Of a stretch of DNA of 64,000 bases, positions 35,435 through 43,987 are shown one piece after another. The stretch's first letter is position 1; the number at the start of each line of letters is the position of its first letter. Under the pieces are notes generated by a model that worked only from the letters and a program-made list of their open reading frames with translations, searched no databases and was not told the DNA's origin. The translations under genes and the position numbers were made by a program. Source of the DNA: Qipengyuania flavescens (GTDB lineage Bacteria; Pseudomonadota; Alphaproteobacteria; Sphingomonadales; Sphingomonadaceae); NCBI RefSeq assembly GCF_029688735.1, contig NZ_JARULD010000001.1, positions 186,001 to 250,000 on the forward strand. The letters run 5' to 3'.

Positions 35435-36831
35435 ATACCGGCGCGCGGCAGGGTAAGCTTCACCAGCAGGCCGCCCAGATCCTCGCTTTCGTCCAGTTCG
35501 ACCGAGCCGCCGTAGATTTCCGCGACATCGCGCACGATTGCAAGGCCGAGGCCGGTGCCCGGCTTGCCCGTGTCCAGCCGCGCGCCGCGATCGAAGATAC
35601 GGCTGCGTTCGCTTGCGGGAATGCCCATGCCATCGTCCTCGACCCAGATGGTGCAGCACTCTGCCTCGGGTTCAGCATCGATGGTGACGAAGACGCTGCC
35701 GCCGCCGTATTTGGCGGCATTCTCGATCAGATTGCCGAGGATTTCATCGAGGTCCTGACGTTCTATCGAAACAGCGGCGAGCTTTTTGCCGTCGAGATCG
35801 AAGCGGGTGTCTTCGTAAATGCGCGTGACGGCGCGAAGGACGCTTTCGGCGCTTGGCCAGACGTCGGCACGACTATGCCCCGAAGCGCGGCGACCGACGG
35901 CGCGGGCGCGAGCGAGGTGGTGCTCCACATGCCGCTGCATCGTCTTGGTTTCGCGGAAAACGAGGCTGGCGAGCTGCGGATCGCGGGCCGTCGCAGCGTT
36001 GGTCAGCACGGTCAGCGGGGTTTTCAGCGCATGGGCGAGATTGCCGGCATGCATGCGCGCTTCTTCGGCCTGCCTTTCGGTATGGGCGAGCAGCGCGTTG
36101 ATTTCCTCGACCAGCGGTTCGACCTCGAGCGGCAGCGGCTCGGTAATGCGATTGCTGCCCTGGCTGCGCATTGACTGAATCGCGGCGCGCACCCGGCGCA
36201 GCGGGGATAAGCCGTAATAGCTCTGCACCATCGCCATCGCCATCAGACCGAGGGCGAGCAGGGCGAAGCTCCAGATCAGGATCGAGCGGATGCGGCTGAT
36301 CTGGAAATCCAGTTCCTCGCGCGCCGAGGCGACGGCGAAGGTCCAGCGCGTATCGCTGTCGGGCAGCAGCACGGTGCGCTCGACGATGCGGAGCGGTTCG
36401 GCGTCGAACTGGGCGGAATCGTAGAAATGCGGTTCCATGTCGAGATGATCGGCCTGAAGTTCGAGCTGCGTGTCCCATAGCGAGCGCGACGGTGTGTCGA
36501 GCTGCCCCGCCCCGCTGATCTGCCAGTAGAGGCCGCTATTCGGCTCGAGGAATCGCGGCTCGCCCAAAGGACGGTTGAAATACACCTCGCCATCCGGGCC
36601 GATCTCGGCCGTGACGATCATCGCGTTGAGGAGGTATTCGAGCTGGTCGTCGAAATTGCTTTCGACCATGCGAGCCAGCGTACGATCGAGCGCAAAGCCG
36701 CCGCCGAGCAGCAGAACGCCGATCCACAGCGCGGCGATCGCCATCATGCGCGCGGCAAGGCTGCGGCGCGCAGGTTTCGGCGTGTCTATCGTGACGGGCG
36801 CATCCGCAGGCTCGCCAGCCCGCGCAGCCAT
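35431..36831 (-). CDS. Sensor histidine kinase
   Basis: The 466-residue inner-membrane kinase has two transmembrane segments around residues 33-55 and 225-250, with a periplasmic sensor region of about 170 residues between them. A HAMP segment follows, then HisKA with the phospho-acceptor in NLAHALKTPLTVL, and an ATPase domain with N box NLIENAAKYG, G1 VEDDGMGIPAS and G2 GTGLGLAIV. The frame is open upstream to 36933, overlapping the regulator gene by 74 bases. The ATG at 36831, after the regulator stop, is more likely. Its layout resembles PhoQ-like kinases, and the signal is unknown. Confidence 0.9.
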   Translation of the reverse strand: MAARAGEPADAPVTIDTPKPARRSLAARMMAIAALWIGVLLLGGGFALDRTLARMVESNFDDQLEYLLNAMIVTAEIGPDGEVYFNRPLGEPRFLEPNSGLYWQISGAGQLDTPSRSLWDTQLELQADHLDMEPHFYDSAQFDAEPLRIVERTVLLPDSDTRWTFAVASAREELDFQISRIRSILIWSFALLALGLMAMAMVQSYYGLSPLRRVRAAIQSMRSQGSNRITEPLPLEVEPLVEEINALLAHTERQAEEARMHAGNLAHALKTPLTVLTNAATARDPQLASLVFRETKTMQRHVEHHLARARAVGRRASGHSRADVWPSAESVLRAVTRIYEDTRFDLDGKKLAAVSIERQDLDEILGNLIENAAKYGGGSVFVTIDAEPEAECCTIWVEDDGMGIPASERSRIFDRGARLDTGKPGTGLGLAIVRDVAEIYGGSVELDESEDLGGLLVKLTLPRAGI

Positions 36832-36859
36832 TGCCTCGCTTCCCGAAGGAGCGTCGGCG

Positions 36860-37537
36860 TCAGGCGCGCGGCTGGTCGGCGGGGTCGTCGAGGCTGTAAC
36901 CGAGTCCACGGATGGTCGTGATGACTTCCGCACCCAGCTTCTTGCGGATGCGGGTGACGAAGACCTCGATCGTGTTCGAATCGCGGTCGAAATCCTGATC
37001 GTAGATGTGTTCGATCAGTTCGGTGCGGCTGACCACCTTGCCCTTGTGGTGCATGAGGTAGCTCAGCAGCTTGTATTCCTGCGCGGTCAGCTTGACCGGC
37101 TCCCCCGCCAACGTGACGCGGCCCGAGCGCGTATCGAGGCGCACGTCACCGGCGGTCAGCTCGGAGGAGGTATTGCCAGATGCACGGCGGATGAGTGCGC
37201 GCAGGCGGGCGATCAGCTCTTCGGTCTGGAACGGCTTGGCGAGGTAATCGTCGGCGCCTGCATCGAGGCCGGCAACCTTGTCGCTCCAGCTGTCACGCGC
37301 GGTGAGCACGAGGACGGGAAAATCGCGCCCTTCCTTGCGCCACATGCCGAGCACGGTCAGCCCGTCGATCTCCGGCAGGCCGAGATCGAGGATCACCGCG
37401 TCGTAATCCTCGGTGCTGCCGAGGAAATGGCCGTCCTCGCCATCGGCCGAGAGGTCGACGGCGTAACCGTTCTGCTCCAACGTCGATTTCAACTGCTGGC
37501 CGAGCGTGGGCTCGTCTTCGACAATCAGGATTCTCAT
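36860..37537 (-). CDS. Response regulator, OmpR/PhoB family
   Basis: The 225-residue protein has a receiver domain with the acidic pocket in VEDEP and the phosphorylated Asp in AVILDLGLPEIDG. The conserved Thr and Lys follow in VLTARDS and YLAKPF. The C-terminal winged-helix DNA-binding domain contains SRTELIEHIYDQDFDRDSN and IEVFVTRIRKKLG. It precedes its kinase and follows a PepSY gene by 97 bases, so PepSY-regulator-kinase form one likely operon. Confidence 0.95.
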   Translation of the reverse strand: MRILIVEDEPTLGQQLKSTLEQNGYAVDLSADGEDGHFLGSTEDYDAVILDLGLPEIDGLTVLGMWRKEGRDFPVLVLTARDSWSDKVAGLDAGADDYLAKPFQTEELIARLRALIRRASGNTSSELTAGDVRLDTRSGRVTLAGEPVKLTAQEYKLLSYLMHHKGKVVSRTELIEHIYDQDFDRDSNTIEVFVTRIRKKLGAEVITTIRGLGYSLDDPADQPRA

Positions 37538-37634
37538 GAAGGCTTTGTCCCTGTTTCGTTGCGACGCGTGTCGTTCATGTAGATGAACGCGTCAACCTGA
37601 ACGGGGTTTCTGCGCATGAAAAGCGGCGCCGGGA

Positions 37635-37937
37635 TCAGCGACTGCGACGCAGGATGCGACCGGTGCGCGCATCGACATCGACGAAGATCACGCGGCCCTT
37701 CTTGATGAACTTGAGGCGATAGGCCTTGGCCGTCGGATCATAGGCTGGGCCGAGATATTCGGCATCGCCCATCGTCGGCACCACGCGACGTTCGATATCG
37801 CGCAGCTTCATCGCATTGCCCGCGCTCATCTCGCGGCGTGCCTCGCCCTGCTCGCTACGCTGCGCGAAGGCAGGCGCAGAGGCGATCGGACCGGCCACGA
37901 GACCGGCTGCGAGGATCGAGGCTAGGATGCGTTTCAT
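37635..37937 (-). CDS. Periplasmic PepSY-domain protein
   Basis: The 100-residue protein has a signal peptide (residues 1-25, ending SAPAFAQ) and one PepSY-like domain: a helix (MKLRDIERRVVP), then strands KAYRLKFIKKGRVIFVDVDA and a terminal TGRILRRSR. PepSY proteins often sit beside two-component systems, and single-domain forms are thought to inhibit or modulate periplasmic functions. Here it heads the regulator-kinase operon and could take part in sensing. That role is inferred from position. Confidence 0.85.
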   Translation of the reverse strand: MKRILASILAAGLVAGPIASAPAFAQRSEQGEARREMSAGNAMKLRDIERRVVPTMGDAEYLGPAYDPTAKAYRLKFIKKGRVIFVDVDARTGRILRRSR

Positions 37938-38009
37938 GATGCCGTCCTGCCTAAGACTAACCTATTGAACAAGGTGTGAATGTTCTCTCTCGCCCGAGTT
38001 CAGCCTGGA

Positions 38010-38738
38010 TCAGCGCGTCATTTCGTAGGTCAATGCGATGCCTACTCCGGTCGAGACGACGCCAGGGGCGACCGGCGGCGGTGGTGCGGCAGCCATGCGC
38101 GACCCGGACACCAGGATCGCCTCGTCCTTGGCCATCGGGCCGCTCGACCCGCGTATGGCTTCGGCAACTTGCAGCAGGCGAACGCCCGAATATCCCGCCA
38201 GCCGCGCATATTCCTCTGCCTGTGCGCGTCCGCGCTCCAGCGCATTGCTCCGCGCCTGCGCCTTGGCCGCCTCGTCGTCCTCGATGGAGAACTGAGGCCC
38301 GTTGATATTCGTCGCACCCGCTTCGACCATCGCGTCCAGCACCTCGCCCACACGGTCGAGATCGCGCAGCTTCACCGTCACCTGATTGCTGGCCTGATAG
38401 CCGAGGAAGCGCGGCGGCTGATCGCCGCGATTGTTGTAGTCGTAACGCGGGTTGAGATTGATACTCGCCGTCTGGATATCGCGCGCCGGAATGCCTAGTG
38501 CGCGGATCAGCGCGACCAGCCGCTCCATTTCCGCTGAATTGCGGCGCAGTGCCTCGACCGCCGTGTCCGCGTCGGTCTGCACGCCGGTCGAGATCGTTGC
38601 CATGTCCGGCTCGACCTCGATCTGCTCGAACACCGACAGTTCGATCACCGGGTTCTGCGTGGTAATCTGAACCTCCGCAGCCTGCGCCGGAGCGGCGATG
38701 GCGGTTGCGGCGAGCAGGGCTATGGCGAAACGTTTCAT
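38010..38738 (-). CDS. SIMPL-domain (DUF541) periplasmic protein
   Basis: The 242-residue protein has a signal peptide (about residues 1-20, ending PAQAAE) and a SIMPL/DUF541 domain over most of its length. Typical segments are SVFEQIEVEPDMATISTGV, RALGIPARDIQTASINLNP and GYQASNQVTVKLRDL. The related E. coli YggE lowers oxidative stress in the cell, but the biochemical activity of the family is unknown. It lies 72 bases upstream of the PepSY gene, on the same strand, and is divergent from the amidohydrolase gene. Confidence 0.9.
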   Translation of the reverse strand: MKRFAIALLAATAIAAPAQAAEVQITTQNPVIELSVFEQIEVEPDMATISTGVQTDADTAVEALRRNSAEMERLVALIRALGIPARDIQTASINLNPRYDYNNRGDQPPRFLGYQASNQVTVKLRDLDRVGEVLDAMVEAGATNINGPQFSIEDDEAAKAQARSNALERGRAQAEEYARLAGYSGVRLLQVAEAIRGSSGPMAKDEAILVSGSRMAAAPPPPVAPGVVSTGVGIALTYEMTR

Positions 38739-38879
38739 CGGCGGATCTCCTTTTCGGTGCGCATGGTCGGCCCGCCCTTGTTACAGCTGACTGAACGAGC
38801 GGTTCCCCGCCGCGTATCGTTGCAAGCTTCACAGCCCCCTTCTCCTGATCTAGGGCGCAAGACAGGCAGGGAGAAATCG

Positions 38880-40445
38880 ATGACATTCCGCAAACTGGCA
38901 CTCGCGGCGCTGCTGGCGCTCGCCCCGGCAGCCCTATCCGCGCAGCAGATGGATGCCGTGCCCGACCGCGCGGCCGGCGAAGGCGAAGGGCCGTTCCCGC
39001 GCATGCTGATTGCGGGTGCTACAGTAATCGAAGGCAGCGGTGCGCCGCCCGCCGGACCGATCGATATTCTCATCGAGAACAACCGCATCGCCGCCCTCTA
39101 TCCTGGCGGCGCGCCTGCCAATGTCCGCAGCTCTGCCAGCAAGGTGGTCGAGGCGGGCGGAATGTATGTCCTTCCCGGCTTCGTCGACACGCATGGCCAC
39201 AATGGCGATCCGTCGAAAGCCAACCAGCCGTCCTACGGCTACAAGCTGTGGCTGGCCCATGGAGTGACGACCGTGCGCGGGGTCAGTTTCTATTTCGGCC
39301 CGAACCAGCCCGATCTGACCGACACCGCCCGTAGCGCGGCAAACACGATCGCCGCACCGCGGCTGATCCCCTATGCCGTGTTCGGCGACAAATGGTCGCG
39401 CGGTGCGCCCGATACGCCTGCCAAGGCGCGCGAGTGGGTCCGCTGGGCCAAGGCGCAGGGGTATTGGGGCATCAAGTTCTTCAACTCCGCCACTCCCGAT
39501 GTGCTGGAGGCTGCGCTGGATGAGGCGGAGACGCAGCAGATGGGAACCGTTGCCCACCTCGCGCAGACCGGCGTCGCCGAAATGAACGCGGGTGAAGCCG
39601 TCGATCTCGGCCTCGATGGGGTCACCCATTTCTACGGCCATTTCGAGAGCCTGCTGAAAGACGGCGCGCTTCCCTATTACCCGGAAGACTACAATTACTT
39701 CGACGAGCAATCGCGCTTCGGCTGGGTCGCACGGCTGGCCCCGCAGGCCGTCCAACCTGGCAGCGACGAATGGGAGACCTATGTCGACGCGCTGGTCGAA
39801 AGCGGCGTGACGCTCAGCCCCACCTTCAACATCTATTCCGCCAGCCGCGATGTCATGGCAGCCAAGAACCGTGACTGGCATGCGCGCTACAGCCTGCCGT
39901 CGCTGATGGATTTCTACGCTCCCAGCGCCACCAACCACGGAAGCTACTACAAGGATTGGAGCACCGAAGACGAGGTCGCCTGGCGCAATTTTTATGACAA
40001 GTGGTTCCGGCTGACGAAGGACTTCCACCGCAAGGGCGGCCGCGTCACCGCCGGCTCGGACCCCGGCTATATCTACCAGACCTGGGGTTTCGCCTATATC
40101 GGCGAGTTGGAAATGCTGCGCGAGGCAGGGCTCGCGCCGCTCGAAGTGATCCGCGCCGCGACGCTCGATGGCGCGCGCGAAATCTACGAGCCGCGAGGTA
40201 TCGAGCCGCCGATGGGCCGTATCGCGGTTGGCCAGCTGGCCGATCTCGTGATCGTGCCGGAAAACCCGCTCGCCAATCTCAAGGTGCTGTACGGTACCGG
40301 CCACACGCGGTTGAATTACGAGACCGGGGCGATCGAGCAGGTCGGCGGGGTGCGCTGGACCGTCAAGGACGGCATCGTCTACGACGCGCCCCAGCTGCTC
40401 GAAAGCGTCGCCGCAATGGTCGAGGCGCAGAAGGCGGCGCGCTAA
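38880..40445 (+). CDS. Exported amidohydrolase-family protein
   Basis: The 521-residue protein has a signal peptide (residues 1-21, ending PAALSA) and an amidohydrolase TIM barrel. The first metal ligands are His105 and His107 in GFVDTHGHNG. Later ligands are probably in GTVAHLAQT and THFYGHF, and the catalytic Asp in TAGSDPGYIY. The C-terminal part has the usual VGQLADLVIVPENPLANL segment. It is therefore a metal-dependent hydrolase acting outside the cytoplasm. The family includes dipeptidases and cyclic amide or imide hydrolases, and the substrate is not evident. GGGAG lies five bases before the ATG. It stands at the start of a plus-strand run and is divergent from the SIMPL gene. Confidence 0.85.
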   Translation: MTFRKLALAALLALAPAALSAQQMDAVPDRAAGEGEGPFPRMLIAGATVIEGSGAPPAGPIDILIENNRIAALYPGGAPANVRSSASKVVEAGGMYVLPGFVDTHGHNGDPSKANQPSYGYKLWLAHGVTTVRGVSFYFGPNQPDLTDTARSAANTIAAPRLIPYAVFGDKWSRGAPDTPAKAREWVRWAKAQGYWGIKFFNSATPDVLEAALDEAETQQMGTVAHLAQTGVAEMNAGEAVDLGLDGVTHFYGHFESLLKDGALPYYPEDYNYFDEQSRFGWVARLAPQAVQPGSDEWETYVDALVESGVTLSPTFNIYSASRDVMAAKNRDWHARYSLPSLMDFYAPSATNHGSYYKDWSTEDEVAWRNFYDKWFRLTKDFHRKGGRVTAGSDPGYIYQTWGFAYIGELEMLREAGLAPLEVIRAATLDGAREIYEPRGIEPPMGRIAVGQLADLVIVPENPLANLKVLYGTGHTRLNYETGAIEQVGGVRWTVKDGIVYDAPQLLESVAAMVEAQKAAR

Positions 40446-40487
40446 CCGCTTGCAGCATTGGGGCCGCGCGCCTACCTCGCGCGGCCT

Positions 40488-42293
40488 ATGGCACAGCCCC
40501 CGATCCTCAGCCTCGAAGGCATGGCCCTGCAGCAGGGCGGCAAATGGCTGTTCGGCGGTCCCGACCACGACGCGCTCGACCTCCACATCGGTCCGCGTGA
40601 CCGGCTCGCGCTGATCGGCCGCAACGGCGTCGGCAAGACGACGCTGTTCCGCATGATCGACGGCCAGATCGAGACCGATGCAGGCGAGCGCAAGATCAAG
40701 CCCGGCACGCGGATCGTGCTGCTGGAACAGGATCCGGACCTTACCGGCCATGCGACGCTGATGGAGTGGGCGCTCGACGGCACGCACGCGCCGCAAGAGC
40801 ACGAGGTGGAGGCCATCGCCGGCCAGCTCGGCATCGACATGAGCCGGGAGACGAAGGGCGCCAGCGGCGGCGAGAAGCGCCGCGCCGCCATCGCCCGCGC
40901 GTTGGCGCAGGATCCCGACCTGCTGCTGATGGACGAGCCGACCAACCATCTGGATCTCGGCGCGATCGACTGGCTGGAAGGCTGGCTCGACCGCTACAAG
41001 GGCGCCTTCGTCGTCATCAGCCACGACCGGACGTTTTTGAAGCGCCTCACCCGCGCGACCATCTGGCTCGACCGCGGCAGCCTGCGCCGCAAGGAAGTCG
41101 GCTTCGGCGGTTACGAGGCCTGGGAAGAACAGGTCTATGCCAAGGAAGCGCGCGCGGCGGAAAAGCTCGATGCAAAACTGAAGCTGGAGGCGCACTGGTT
41201 AGAGCGCGGCGTGACCGCACGGCGCAAGCGCAACCAGGGGCGGCTGGAAAAGCTGTGGCAGATGCGCGCCCAGCGGGCTTCGATGATTTCGGCGGGCGGC
41301 ACGGCCAAGCTGAAGCTGGCGACCGAAGAGGACTTCAAATCGAAGTCGGTCATCGTCGCGGAGAACATCACCAAGAGCTATGACGATCGCACGATCATCA
41401 AGCCCTTCAGCCTGCGCATACAACGCGGCGACCGGATCGGCATCGTCGGCGCGAACGGCGCGGGCAAGACGACGCTGCTCAAGATGCTTACGGGCGAACT
41501 GGAGCCCGACAGCGGCACGGTGGAGATCGCCAAGACGCTGACCGGCGTGATGATCGACCAGCAGCGCCAGCTCCTCACTGCCGACAAGACCGTGCGGCAG
41601 GTTCTGGCCGAAGGCGGCGACTGGATCGACGTGCGCGGCAATCGCAAGCATGTGCAGGGCTATCTCAAGGAGTTCCTGTTCGATCCCAAGATCGTCGACA
41701 TGAAGGTGGCGGTGCTGTCGGGCGGCGAACGCAGCCGTCTCTTGCTGGCGCGCGAATTCGCCAAGGCCTCGAACCTGCTGGTGCTGGACGAGCCGACCAA
41801 CGATCTCGACCTCGAAACGCTCGACCTGCTGCAGGAAGTGATCGCGGATTACGAGGGCACGGTGCTGATCGTAAGCCACGACCGAGACTTCCTCGACCGG
41901 ACGGTGACGGTGACGCTGGGCCTCGACGGCACGGGCCGCGTCGATGTGGTCGCGGGCGGATACGAGGACTGGCAGGCGAAGCGGCAGAAGCCGGTCGAAA
42001 GCAAGACGAAATCCGACAAGTCGGAGAGCGCACCCTCTCCTCCCCCGCCGCCGCAGAAGCCGACCAAACTGAGCTACAAGGACCAGCGCGACTTCGAGCA
42101 ATTGCCCGCGCGGATCGAGGAACTGGAAGCCGCCATCGCGAAAGGCGAGACGATCCTGTCCGACCCCGACCTCTACACCTCCGACCCGCAGCGTTTCGCG
42201 ACTATCTCGCGAGGCATTGAGAATGCGCGGACCGAGAAGGACGCGGCGGAAGAACGCTGGCTGACGCTGGCCGAGCAGGTCGAGGCGATGTGA
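40488..42293 (+). CDS. ABC-F family ATPase (Uup-like)
   Basis: The 601-residue protein has two ABC domains on one chain. Walker A sites are GRNGVGKTTLF and GANGAGKTTLL, signatures SGGEKRR and SGGERSR, and Walker B sites LLMDEPTNHLD and LVLDEPTNDLD. A P-site tRNA-interaction linker lies between them, and a C-terminal coiled coil (about residues 530-600) is typical of Uup. ABC-F proteins act on the ribosome rather than as transporters. The ATG at 40488 is chosen over a TTG upstream. The stop overlaps the next gene as ATGA. A second ABC-F (EttA) is present in the same window. Confidence 0.92.
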   Translation: MAQPPILSLEGMALQQGGKWLFGGPDHDALDLHIGPRDRLALIGRNGVGKTTLFRMIDGQIETDAGERKIKPGTRIVLLEQDPDLTGHATLMEWALDGTHAPQEHEVEAIAGQLGIDMSRETKGASGGEKRRAAIARALAQDPDLLLMDEPTNHLDLGAIDWLEGWLDRYKGAFVVISHDRTFLKRLTRATIWLDRGSLRRKEVGFGGYEAWEEQVYAKEARAAEKLDAKLKLEAHWLERGVTARRKRNQGRLEKLWQMRAQRASMISAGGTAKLKLATEEDFKSKSVIVAENITKSYDDRTIIKPFSLRIQRGDRIGIVGANGAGKTTLLKMLTGELEPDSGTVEIAKTLTGVMIDQQRQLLTADKTVRQVLAEGGDWIDVRGNRKHVQGYLKEFLFDPKIVDMKVAVLSGGERSRLLLAREFAKASNLLVLDEPTNDLDLETLDLLQEVIADYEGTVLIVSHDRDFLDRTVTVTLGLDGTGRVDVVAGGYEDWQAKRQKPVESKTKSDKSESAPSPPPPPQKPTKLSYKDQRDFEQLPARIEELEAAIAKGETILSDPDLYTSDPQRFATISRGIENARTEKDAAEERWLTLAEQVEAM

Positions 42294-42868
42294 GCGCCGA
42301 GGCGCTCAAACGCGAAATCCGCGGCTGCACGCTGTGCGCGGAGCACCTGCCGCTCGGCCCTAAACCCATCGTCCAGTTCAGCGTGACCAGCCGCGTCGTC
42401 GTGATCGGGCAGGCACCGGGACGGATCACGCACCAGGCAGGCCTCGCCTTCGACGACAAGTCCGGGCAGCGGCTGGCCGAATGGCTCGGCGTGGGTTTCG
42501 ATACGCTCCACGATCCGGAGCTTTTCGCCATCGTCTCGATGGGCTTCTGCTATCCCGGCAAGGCGAGCGGAGGCGACAAGCCACCCCGCCCCGAATGCGC
42601 GCCCACATGGCATGAGCGGGTGTGGGAAGAATTGCCCGCCGACCGCCTGACGCTGCTCGTCGGCACCTACGCCCAGCGCGCCTACCTGCCCGAGACCAAG
42701 AGCTGGACCATGGTCGAGCGCATGCGGCGCTGGCGAGACTTCCTGCCGCAGTTCCTGCCCCTCCCCCACCCCGCCTGGCGTAGCACGCTGTTCATGCGCG
42801 ACCATCCGTGGTTCGAGGCGGAAGTGCTGCCCGCTCTGCGCCGAGAAATCGCTCAGCGGATCCGGTAG
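42290..42868 (+). CDS. Uracil-DNA glycosylase family protein (probable Fe-S type)
   Basis: The 192-residue protein has the uracil-DNA glycosylase fold: the water-activating loop GQAPGRITHQAG (residues about 40-51) and a C-terminal HPAWRS motif near the leucine loop. Four cysteines at 13, 16, 87 and 103 fit the C-x2-C ... C-x14-17-C pattern of iron-sulfur UDG families 4 and 5. The motif A sequence is not the usual one of family 1 (Ung). It overlaps the ABC-F stop (ATGA) and ends 16 bases inside the convergent DUF6456 gene. Removal of uracil from DNA is inferred from the family. Confidence 0.82.
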   Translation: MSAEALKREIRGCTLCAEHLPLGPKPIVQFSVTSRVVVIGQAPGRITHQAGLAFDDKSGQRLAEWLGVGFDTLHDPELFAIVSMGFCYPGKASGGDKPPRPECAPTWHERVWEELPADRLTLLVGTYAQRAYLPETKSWTMVERMRRWRDFLPQFLPLPHPAWRSTLFMRDHPWFEAEVLPALRREIAQRIR

Positions 42869-43326
42869 AAATCCGCCACCCTATCGAGCGCGAGCTTGAG
42901 GACCAGCTTGCCGCTGCGCGCGGGCCATTCGAGCGCCTGTTCCGCATCGGGCAACCCCTCGCAGGCGCAGGCGACGCGCCAGAGGATGTCCTTCAGCCCC
43001 GGTCCCACTTCCGCCATCGCGCCATCGAAGCGCGACTTGGCCGACAATTGCCGCTCCGATGGCGTCAAGCCGTCGCCACCGCCGCCATCGACGCGGACCG
43101 GGTCCCAGCGCATGGTCACCGATGGCGAGAGCTGTGCCCGCTCGTAATCCGCGCGTAGCCGCTCGCCGGCATCGAACTGGCGATCGGACAAATGTCCGCG
43201 CGAATGGAGCCAGGTCAACGGCGATTCAGCGTGGTTCACGGTGACACTTCGGCGGCGGGCTCGGGCGCTGCCTGCACGACGCGGACCCTCGGGCGTGAGT
43301 TCGCGTTCGACGAGTTTACGGGGCAT
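42853..43326 (-). CDS. DUF6456 domain-containing protein
   Basis: The 157-residue protein matches the alphaproteobacterial DUF6456 type. It starts MPRKLVERELTPEGPRRAG, then has ESPLTWLHSRGHLSDRQFDAGERLR and a C-terminal VGPGLKDILWRVACACEGLP followed by EWPARSGKLVLKLALDR. The start at 43326 has AGGAGA directly upstream. Longer frames upstream run into the regulator region. The fold and function are unknown, although the C-terminal helices resemble regulatory domains. It is divergent from an XRE regulator (88 bases). Confidence 0.78.
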   Translation of the reverse strand: MPRKLVERELTPEGPRRAGSARARRRSVTVNHAESPLTWLHSRGHLSDRQFDAGERLRADYERAQLSPSVTMRWDPVRVDGGGGDGLTPSERQLSAKSRFDGAMAEVGPGLKDILWRVACACEGLPDAEQALEWPARSGKLVLKLALDRVADFYRIR

Positions 43327-43414
43327 CGGTTTCTCCTGTGGTTGGAAAAACCGCTTGCGTCGGAGAGCTTCGTGTAGGAAAGTCGAAAAACCAAATCGGT
43401 TATTGGGACAGGCG

Positions 43415-43987
43415 ATGATCAACCGCATACGCGACATCCGCAGGCAAAAGGGCATGACGCTCGCCGATCTCGCGGTGGCCTGCGATCCGCCTACGACCCC
43501 GCAGACTGTCGGGCGACTCGAGACGGGGATGCGCAACCTTTCCATCAAGTGGATGGACCGCATCGCAGCCGCGCTCGACGTCGATCCGGAGCTGCTGGTC
43601 CGCTCGGAGAAGGCAGCGCAGCCGCAGATCGTGGCGTCGCTCGAGAAAGCCGGACCCGAAGCGCTCGCTTCACCTCGGGACGCAATCCTCGCTACCGATC
43701 TGGGCAGCGAAGGCGCGCTCATGGTGCTCGACATCGCCTACCCCCATGGCGAATACCGACCCGGCGACCAGCTATGGCTGCGGCAGCTCGACCCGTCCGA
43801 GGCCGCCCGCGCGATCAATCGTGATGTGCTGGTGCCGAAGAAGGGCGGCCGCTTCGCCTTCGGGCGGCTGATCGACCGACAGGGCGATCTGCTCGGCGTA
43901 CTGCCGCCGGGACAGGGGCAGAAGCAAGACGTCATCAAGGATGCGCCCTGGATTGCCGTCGCCGAAATGCTGGTCCGCAAGCTGTGA
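43415..43987 (+). CDS. XRE-family regulator with S24-like C-terminal domain
   Basis: The 190-residue protein has an N-terminal helix-turn-helix of the XRE type (RDIRRQKGMTLADLAVACD, then QTVGRLETGMRNLS) in residues 3-65. The C-terminal part (about 95-190) contains GDQLWLRQLDPS and RFAFGRLIDRQGDLL, which resembles the peptidase S24/LexA-type fold. I do not see a clear catalytic Ser-Lys pair. Such proteins act as repressors. The stop overlaps the next gene as GTGA. Its operator may lie in the 88-base divergent region with the DUF6456 gene. Confidence 0.78.
   Translation: MINRIRDIRRQKGMTLADLAVACDPPTTPQTVGRLETGMRNLSIKWMDRIAAALDVDPELLVRSEKAAQPQIVASLEKAGPEALASPRDAILATDLGSEGALMVLDIAYPHGEYRPGDQLWLRQLDPSEAARAINRDVLVPKKGGRFAFGRLIDRQGDLLGVLPPGQGQKQDVIKDAPWIAVAEMLVRKL

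Noticed and set aside
38934-41195. 753-residue minus-strand ORF across the amidohydrolase and ABC-F genes
   Set aside because: It is antisense to two conserved genes and spans their junction; long open antisense frames are expected at this GC content.
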